Shown piece after piece: positions 29,614 to 36,098 of a DNA stretch of 36,098 bases. Position numbers and translations under genes: made by a program. The notes beneath the pieces are model-generated. The model worked only from the letters and a program-made list of their open reading frames with translations. It had not been told where the DNA came from and searched no databases. Each line of letters opens with the position of its first letter. Within the stretch, counting starts at the first letter, position 1. Source of the DNA: Coemansia sp. RSA 1804 (taxonomy: Eukaryota; Kickxellomycota; Kickxellomycetes; Kickxellales; Kickxellaceae); NCBI GenBank assembly GCA_027578815.1, contig JANBTH010000102.1:1-36098 (forward strand), in the 5' to 3' direction.

Positions 29614-30680
29614 CTTTGGATCTTCTGCTCGTCTTGCCGTAGTCGTGTTGATTCTAGGATATAATGCCGCACAGAGCGAGCAAATGTATAGATGAATAAA
29701 TAAATAAATAAGTCGGATATAAAAGTTTTTCGGCGACTACGTGCGTTGCGCTAGTAACTAGAATATTCCAGTGTCATATAAAAAGCCTTGCCGGGAAGTA
29801 GTGAGAAATAGAAAGAAAAATCTACAAAATACTCGCGTATCTACTACTCAAGCTTTCTTCTATCAAGAGGGCTCCAGATAACGCAAGAAAATCTCTCCTT
29901 TAAACGAATTCCATTTACCCAAGGCTGCTACAGCTGCACTGGCCAATTTCTCACAAATTACAAAAATGTCCGTCCGGCATACCTCCATGGCTAATTAAAG
30001 AAGGTGTGCCTTCCGCAATAGGCATAATCCACACCCCATCCCCAAAAAGCAAAACAAAGAACAAGTAGTAGCTTGGCTTGGTTCGCTCTGTATCCACGGC
30101 CTTAGTCACTCGAATTATCTGCTCAATGTTATGTTCTTCGGAATCGTAAATGTGTGTCTTAATGCCGAAAACCCACCCCCTTCTCTCAAGTGATATCTCC
30201 GTTCTTCCCAAAACAACTTGTGGTCACCACCCCCTTTTAGCGACTGCTGGATGATGTTATGTTGCTTTATACAATGTGATATCCAATTTTAATGCCTTGA
30301 GCTACACTCCATTTGCTTCTCCGTCATTTTATTTGCCATGGTTGTAGAAAAAAGCACAATGTCCTAGTGCTGCTGCTGTATCTTGTGGACAATGAAACTA
30401 GCAAAACTAACAAGTCTAATTGTATTTTTTGCTCAGGCATACATAATCTGCATGCAATCCACATCCACGCTCATCACATGATTAAACGAATAATGCACTT
30501 GCATATCCCACATTGGACTTCCTGGATGTTGATTCCTCCGACAATGTCATTCTGCCCGAAAAACCATCCTCCAGACGCCTCATCAGTCCAATTCAGTTAT
30601 CCTCCCTCGTCTTGCTAACTAATCACATCGCTCTTTTCTAAATTCCTCTATACGCCGTTCGCCCAGAAAAAAGGAGCTCT
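29614..30680. promoter_or_regulatory. Divergent region between the phosphate permease and NELF-B genes
   Basis: This 1.07 kb region should contain both promoters. A short (AATA)n run sits at 29695-29711. A minus-strand frame at 29951-30211 opens on TTG and is not assigned (see rejected items). No GCACGTG-type Pho4 site or RNA gene was recognised. Confidence 0.5.
29695..29711. repeat. (AATA)4 microsatellite
   Basis: Four tetranucleotide units lie about 80-100 bases upstream of the phosphate permease ATG. On the permease strand it reads TATT repeats, probably in the 5'UTR or core promoter. Confidence 0.85.
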
Positions 30681-32852
30681 ATGATGAGCAGCTCGAGTAA
30701 TAGCAGCAGCAGTGGCGGCAATGGCAATGGCAATGGTAATGGCAGCGATGGCAGTCCGGCTGCTGCCGACACAAACCACCGAGACAACCCCCACGGACAG
30801 AAGCATTACCTTATCATGGATGCAGGCAAGGAGAGGATCAAACGTATGATGAGCATGGGGAAACCAAACCAAGCCATCCACGACTTTAGCGCCCAGAATG
30901 GCCTGGATATTCCCGCCGCTGACGCAATATACGGTCTGCTCCACTCGCTTGGCCACACAAAATGGGGAATCCACGAGTCCGTTCTTAGAGCCACCCTTTT
31001 GTCGGCAGAAGCCCATATTCAGAAGAAAACGCTTCCGCCAGAACAGCACATTGCGCTATTATCCCAGATGAAGCACTACCTTGCAGTCCCTAGACTGCAA
31101 CATCTTCCGCTTATGCTTCTCGAAAGACATCCAGGACTAGTCCCTGATGATATCTGCGAAGCCATTCTGCAAACACCTGGGCTGTACCAGAAGTGCAGTG
31201 TGGCGGTCAAGCGTGAGCTGTGGCGCCGTGATTACAACTTGTTCGCAGGGTACATGATGCCCCTGATTGAAAACTACGCGAAGAACGAGGAGCTGCTGGA
31301 CATGTCGCGAGAGATATTCAGCACGAATGTAAAGTCGTACTCGAGACGCCGTCGAGTCTATCCGGCACTCACGCAGATCAGCAGCGCCATCGATGCGGAT
31401 CTAAAGCTTTACATGCAAACACTTGGAATGGTACGTCACAGGTTCCTTGAAACAAACAACCCAGTGTTTGGCACGCTCCGTCTTGATCTCGCAATGTCCA
31501 TGCACGAAAACGACGTCTCCGAAATCACCCGAAACGATGTGTGCCACAAGCTCGCGTGGTCCCTCGATGCTTGCATCATGAAGCAGATAATGGATGACCG
31601 TCGCGTGCTTGAGCTCCAAAAGTATTTTGATGGCATTGATCCAGATAACGCCCCATACGGCGAGATTGCCTTAATCCTCAGCAGCCCATACTCGCGGCAC
31701 ATTCTGGCGCAGTACATATTCTCCATTCTCAAGGACATTGCGCCAAACGCCCAGGTCAGCACCAGATACACGGATCTTACTTGGCCAAGCCTCATGTCTA
31801 TCATTGGGCTGTCTGCGCATACTCTGTTGTCGCAAGAACGACCCAAGATTCCAAAGGTTGACCGCTCCGTCACACGCGTCTTCTTCCGCTCGATAATTCC
31901 GTTTATCTTGGCTTCCGACAAGCACGACCACAAACTCGGCTCATACCAGCTCCATCTGCAGAAAGGCAGCGTTGGCAAAAAGGCGCAGCTCAACCACGCG
32001 GGTGCCTTCCCCGATAGCGATTCCCTGTACAGCAAGATGGGCAACCTTCAGCCGTCGTCCGAGGATATTTCAATACTGTCGTCCAGCGAGCTTGCTCGCC
32101 AGGTGCTCCACGTGTTCCTCTTGAAGCGCATAGCGGAGTTTGACATGGCGATGCTGAACATTTGGCTTCCAGCCGTCAGCGAGGCCTTCAAAGCGTCGCT
32201 AGGACTGCCAGATACTGCGTATGTGCGCACGGCAGCCGATGACACGCACCAGCCTGACGTTGCGCTCGAGCTGCGCCAGAATGCCTTTGAATGCGATGCG
32301 TTTATGCTGAGCTTGGTTTTGCATATCAAAGAAACCAAGGGCGTTGCTGCGGCTATCGTCAACTCCGCAATCCAGGGACTGGACCTGGCTGGCCAGGGAA
32401 TCAAGGGCGCCAACACTGATGGCGTCATCTCCCACGCAATTGAAGCGGTTCCGTTGTTGGGACTGTTTGACCAGCTTGCACATGTCCGCCATTGCGCGCA
32501 CGAGCAAGTGATCTCATTCTTGATCGAATGCACCTCCATTCTTTCCACGGAATACAGCACTGCCAACGGAGGCGGTAGCAACAATAACAACAATGGGGGC
32601 GGCGCCAGCGATGCAGTAGAGGGACTCGGGTCGCAGTCACAGACTGTGCCTATCCATAACAAGGAAAGCGCCGTGTACTTTGTGTTTGTTCTGGCCGAGC
32701 ACGCAGCCGCAAAATATGCCGTTGATCCAGAGCAGCTTGACAAGCTAGGCAGACTTTACCACAAGCTTGCAGCTGTCTCTCCGCCGCAGGCATTTGAATA
32801 CCGCATTTCCAGCACCAATTGCCTTCATTCGTCAAAGTTCCTGAAGAAATGA
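30681..32852 (+). CDS. NELFB: Negative elongation factor subunit B (NELF-B/COBRA1) homologue
   Basis: In animals NELF-B is a HEAT-like scaffold of the nuclear NELF complex, which holds RNA polymerase II in promoter-proximal pausing with DSIF. This single exon encodes 723 aa (human 580). Residues 1-40 are low-complexity Ser then Gly-Asn repeats. Homology begins at ~50: KPNQAIHDFSAQNGLDIP aligns with the human start region. It is strongest at ~171-320: KCSVAVKRELW, LMSLHD-like DLAMSMHENDVSEI, and CHKLAWSLDACI...RRVLELQKYFDGI each match the human blocks in order and spacing. The C-terminal half has weaker similarity plus a Gly/Asn insert (~630-650). The start is the first of two tandem ATGs; no intron is needed. 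The gene converges on RBM25 with a 141-bp gap. Orthology is by remembered alignment; no search was run. Confidence 0.88.
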   Translation: MMSSSSNSSSSGGNGNGNGNGSDGSPAAADTNHRDNPHGQKHYLIMDAGKERIKRMMSMGKPNQAIHDFSAQNGLDIPAADAIYGLLHSLGHTKWGIHESVLRATLLSAEAHIQKKTLPPEQHIALLSQMKHYLAVPRLQHLPLMLLERHPGLVPDDICEAILQTPGLYQKCSVAVKRELWRRDYNLFAGYMMPLIENYAKNEELLDMSREIFSTNVKSYSRRRRVYPALTQISSAIDADLKLYMQTLGMVRHRFLETNNPVFGTLRLDLAMSMHENDVSEITRNDVCHKLAWSLDACIMKQIMDDRRVLELQKYFDGIDPDNAPYGEIALILSSPYSRHILAQYIFSILKDIAPNAQVSTRYTDLTWPSLMSIIGLSAHTLLSQERPKIPKVDRSVTRVFFRSIIPFILASDKHDHKLGSYQLHLQKGSVGKKAQLNHAGAFPDSDSLYSKMGNLQPSSEDISILSSSELARQVLHVFLLKRIAEFDMAMLNIWLPAVSEAFKASLGLPDTAYVRTAADDTHQPDVALELRQNAFECDAFMLSLVLHIKETKGVAAAIVNSAIQGLDLAGQGIKGANTDGVISHAIEAVPLLGLFDQLAHVRHCAHEQVISFLIECTSILSTEYSTANGGGSNNNNNGGGASDAVEGLGSQSQTVPIHNKESAVYFVFVLAEHAAAKYAVDPEQLDKLGRLYHKLAAVSPPQAFEYRISSTNCLHSSKFLKK

Positions 32853-32993
32853 ATAACATTAAAGCCTTTGTTTTTCCTTTTCCAAACACTATCATATTCG
32901 CAGAGTAAAAATAGCTGGTGCAAACGGTACTGAACGTTATAAAGTACGAATGACAAAGAACATGGATTGTGTCTTTTCTCTCTCTCTTTGCAA

Positions 32994-34894
32994 TCAAACA
33001 AGTCCTCGGGCTCTGGCTTCCGACTCGTAAACAATAACACGCCAGATGCGGGCCACAAATACGGATGCCTCTTCAACCAGAACCATTTCCAGTTCTTCGG
33101 CAAGGCTGCTAGGCGTGTTGTGGTCGCGTATATGGCTAACGATAAACCCAGCCAGCTCTTCAACAGAGCCATCATCTGCATCGCTTCCGAGATACTCAAC
33201 GAGACGCTTTGTTACTGCGGGCTCAATCTTTGTGGCCAGCACATGCTCGTCCACAAAGTTCCACTTCAGAGGCCACGCAAAAAGCTCGTCCGTATCCGTT
33301 GGAATCTCCTTAATTAATGCCTCGATCTTCTCTCGCCGATCGGTAGGTTCAGTGGTCTTTGGCTCGCCTTCTTTTATCGTCGTCTCAGACTCTTCATCCA
33401 CACCGCCAGTGGAGTTCTCGGTATGCTGTGGCTTGCTGACAACCTGCTTCTCCTTCTCTGCCAACTCCATCTCGCGCTCCTCCCGACGCCTATCTGCATC
33501 ATCCAGCTCAAGCTCACGTGCACGAGCAGCCTTGCGATGTCGCCACCACCTTTCGCGGTCCCTATAGTACTCGTGCTCACGCGAGCTCCTTTCTTTTTTG
33601 TCGTCCCAGTTAAGCAACAGCTCTGCCATCGAATCCCGAGCCCTCTGCCTTTCCTCGATACGATCAAGCTCGCGCATCGCACTCCGCTCCAGCCTATCCT
33701 CTCGCTCTGCCTGCTCCTTGGCCATACGTTGCTCACGCTCCTCGGCTCCAACAACATAGCGCTTGTATCGGATCTGCTGGATCTTCTCTTTTTCCCACGT
33801 CTCCTCTTCCTCTATAGAAAACGGTGTCTTGCTGTCTTCAGCGTCCGACCCATCCTCGTGCTCACCGGGATTATATGTTGCACCTTTAGCTTTGTCTTTG
33901 CGATCTGCACTGCCAGATCCTGATCCAGATTCAATATCCACTATGTCTTTTTTCCTAGCCTCGGTAATTTCCTCATCATCGTCGCTAGCGCCATGTAATC
34001 TATCCTCTCCCTTCTCGGTCTTGGCAACGTTGCTATCCTTTTTCTTTTTGTCAATCGACTCCTCAAGCTCGCTAAAAATATTCTTAACCAACTCAAGCGC
34101 CACCTGCGTGGGATTATCATCTTTGGTGTCATCCTGCAACTCAAGCATCGAGAGCTGCGTGTCAAGATCACTCTGTACACTAGCATCAACCGTGATGCTC
34201 AGCCGCCTAAACTCAGAGGCCCCCTTTTGCGCTTCACCAGCACTAGCCAAAACACGTACAGCGCGCACAGCGTCGCTCATGGTCTGGAATTCGCAGAAGC
34301 CAAAGGACTGTGGCCGCTCGTCTGAGTCGTACGCTCTTTTCCAGACCACTATTTTGCCGCAAGCATCGAGGATCTTTTTAACCGACTCATCGTCAACCAG
34401 AGCGGCAATACCGCTGACAAATGCAACAACCGGGTGGTTATCGTCTGCACTGTAGTTCCTATTGCTGCCACGTCGGTCATTTGCATTCTCTTCCACGTAG
34501 CCTGGATCGGATGGAGGTCCAAACGGGTTTAATAGCATTTTCTGCGACTGTTGCTGTTGCTGTCTCTTTGATGTCGGCGGAGACATTGACATAGCATTCA
34601 TTGGTGATGGTTGCGGCGGTCCTCGGCGACCGGGTGGGTAATATTGTCCGTGTTGGCCCCTTCTCACATTGTTGTTGTATGGTGGATTTCTCTGCTGTCC
34701 GTGGTTTTCTACATTGAGTGAGTCAGAAATAATAAGGCATATTGAAATATACAATCAGTAATGGAGAACACACACACGCCAGGCCCTCTTCCCTACCTCT
34801 GCATGGACCTGATCAAAGTAGATCGCTGATGATGGGGGAGCTGGAATGATTTTACTGACAACTTACCCAGCGGCGGCGGTTGGTACGGCGGCAT
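32994..34894 (-). CDS. RBM25: RBM25/Snu71-type splicing factor (RRM plus PWI)
   Basis: Nuclear U1 snRNP-associated splicing factor. It has two exons: 34894-34867 (28 nt, MPPYQPPPL plus one base; GTAAGT donor) and 34708-32994, joined across a 158-nt intron with TGTAG acceptor, giving 580 aa. Order of parts: Pro/Gly/Gln-rich N-terminus (1-~95); RRM (~102-185) with VAFVSGI as RNP2 and SFGFCEF as RNP1 and a W-K-R before it as in human RBM25; an acidic then Arg/Glu-rich charged helix (~215-455) typical of the RE/ER domain; and a C-terminal PWI domain (~485-575) with LFAWPLKWNFVD and EEASVFVARIWRVIVYE. Human RBM25 is longer, mainly in the charged region. The upstream part of the unspliced frame reads intron and is not protein. 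Confidence 0.95.
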
Positions 34895-35376
34895 GTGCTT
34901 TATTTATTTCTCGGCTCCAGTGACTGCCAACGACAGATATCTGCAAAAACTACAGAGGGAGCAGTGTAAAAAGAATAATATAAACAGACAGTGCTGAACA
35001 ATTTTGCTCACGGGCAAACAGAGTGAGGCACAAAGAAGAGAAAGAAGAAAGAAACAGTGTTGGCGTTGTTGCCATTTATTTATGTTGAATTCTTGTGAAA
35101 AGGGCCTTGCAGCAATAGCCCATCAGCAAGGTGGTGGTTATGGGGGGAGGTGTGCTGATTGCGTCGATATTTCTAAAGAGCCTGAAATGTTGTTTAATAA
35201 CTCGTAGTTGAGAATATAAAAAAAGAAGAAAAGACAGAAAACCACAATATGCCCCAAATGGAAATAAAGATAATTTAAAAACAGAGATTTCCCGACCACC
35301 AGAGAAGATGTAATACACACCCGTCGTCCATATTGTTTTTTGTTTTGTTTAGAAAAAGATACATGTATGCCCCGAT
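34895..35376. promoter_or_regulatory. Divergent promoter region of RBM25 and the TPR/SR gene
   Basis: This 482-bp region separates two divergent start codons and should serve both genes. The TPR/SR leader carries out-of-frame upstream ATGs at about 35363 and 35367 that would overlap the main start if transcribed. No other gene-like content is seen. Confidence 0.5.
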
Positions 35377-36098
35377 ATGTCAGAAGCATTCCCAAAGCCG
35401 CAGACAGGGTCGCAGGAATGGCACAAGTATCTGACACAACGGCGCGAGCATGGCGATACGCGGACAATGTGCCCCGACACCATGAGCGAGGCTGAAAAGC
35501 TGTTTGGAATATCCGATCGCGGTATGTCGTATTCTGTGCAAGGCAACAATGAGGGCGATAAAGCATCGCTTTCGCCCTGCGACTATCTTGAGCTGCAGAA
35601 ACGGCAGAACGAAGACTGGGCAAACCACATTGCCCAGAGTATACCAGAGCCAACCGAAAATGGCGGAGATTGGCATGATGTTCTTGGCAAGCTGGACCAC
35701 GCACTGTCGCTTGACCCGGAATGCGCAATGGCGCTTGGCCGGAGAGCACAAGTGTAAGTTTTAGACAGAGAGAAGGGAGAACGTCGTGTGTTCGCGTTGC
35801 AGATATGATGACGACTATTGATAAACTGCGCACTGACCAGGATGCTGCATTTTGCATTTTTCTTTTGAAAGCTTTGTAGATACATCCACAAGGGTCGAAT
35901 TTCCCGTGCACGGGCAGATATTAGAAAGTTTGAGGAAGTTGTCGGCAGGCGAGGCGGTGGTGCTTGTGCGGAGATTGATGCTTATGAGCTAAGCAAGCAG
36001 GCTGACAGATTAGTGAGCGGCAAACAGCAGGCCGAGAGACGACGACATGACAGCAGGAATCGCAGGCGTTATCGCGAATCCAGGTCACCCAGCAGACA
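35377..36098 (+). CDS. TPR protein with Arg/Ser-rich tail (partial, runs off the right edge)
   Basis: Two exons are visible: 35377-35753 and 35880 to the edge. They are separated by a 126-nt intron (GTAAGT donor, CTGAC branch-like site near 35834, TTTGTAG acceptor) that joins in phase. About 198 residues are visible. Residues ~95-145 form a TPR-like helical repeat: WHDVLGKLDHALSLDPECAM, then ALGRRAQV continuing across the junction into YIHKGRISRARADIRKFEEV, with the usual A...Y...G...A...F spacing. After residue ~165 the sequence turns very basic, with RRRHDSRNRRR and ESRSPSR, like SR-type splicing proteins. It resembles TTC14-like TPR proteins in broad layout, but I cannot assign an orthologue. 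Reading through the intron would stop after four bases of it. Confidence 0.8.

Noticed and set aside
29951..30211. Minus-strand 86-codon frame ending in GGMPDGHFCNL
   Set aside because: It opens on TTG with an in-frame stop a few codons earlier, no ATG until late, and no good splice acceptor. It could be a gene remnant but I cannot support it.

Overview
The window is nuclear DNA of a filamentous fungus. Genes are intron-poor, introns have GTAAGT-type donors and CTAAC/CTAAT-like branch sites, and many start codons have a good Kozak context. One gene is a chitin synthase export chaperone (CHS7 family), which is fungus-specific. Several features argue against a typical ascomycete yeast: a clear NELF-B (COBRA1) homologue, a full-length RBM25 with RRM and PWI domains, and a possible DMAC1-like protein. 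My best guess is an early-diverging lineage (zygomycete grade, perhaps Kickxellomycotina). This is inference from gene content; no marker gene settles it.

Layout, left to right. 1-1186 (-): a partial unrecognised Q/K-rich protein. 2464-4033 (-): translation factor eIF4A. 4820-5296 (-): a SWIM-domain protein resembling Sws1/ZSWIM7 of the Shu recombination complex. 6478-8016 (+): a JEN1-type monocarboxylate/H+ symporter. 8512-10352 (-): CHS7 in five coding exons plus a 5'UTR intron. 11484-18595 (+): NOT1, the CCR4-NOT scaffold, 2208 aa in three exons. 18868-19158 (-): a small two-helix membrane protein. 19724-20380 (-): an unrecognised Ser-rich protein. 20943-22025 (+): an APE1/ExoIII-type AP endonuclease. 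22257-22601 and 22964-23314 (-): two tandem MIF-family genes. 24857-25903 (+): UDP-glucose 4-epimerase. 26446-26856 (-): an AT-rich orphan gene in an AT-rich island. 27937-29613 (-): a PHO84/GIT1-type phosphate permease. 30681-32852 (+): NELF-B. 32994-34894 (-): RBM25. 35377 to the edge (+): a TPR protein with an SR-rich tail, partial.

Most genes are housekeeping and do not form an operon-like system. The right end does gather RNA-metabolism genes: NELF-B converges on RBM25, and RBM25 shares a divergent promoter region with the TPR/SR gene. Together with NOT1 and eIF4A, much of the window concerns mRNA synthesis, splicing, decay and translation. The observation I rate highest is the fungal NELF-B, because NELF is classically described from animals and is absent from the model yeasts. 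Other points worth checking are the tandem MIF paralogues with diverged active-site residues, a terminator-like hairpin at one MIF stop codon, start codons isolated in tiny first coding exons (NOT1, eIF4A, RBM25), an acid-free ATG-less extension in front of the AP endonuclease, and the AT-rich orphan gene. I found no tRNA, rRNA, CRISPR array, transposon or viral gene.
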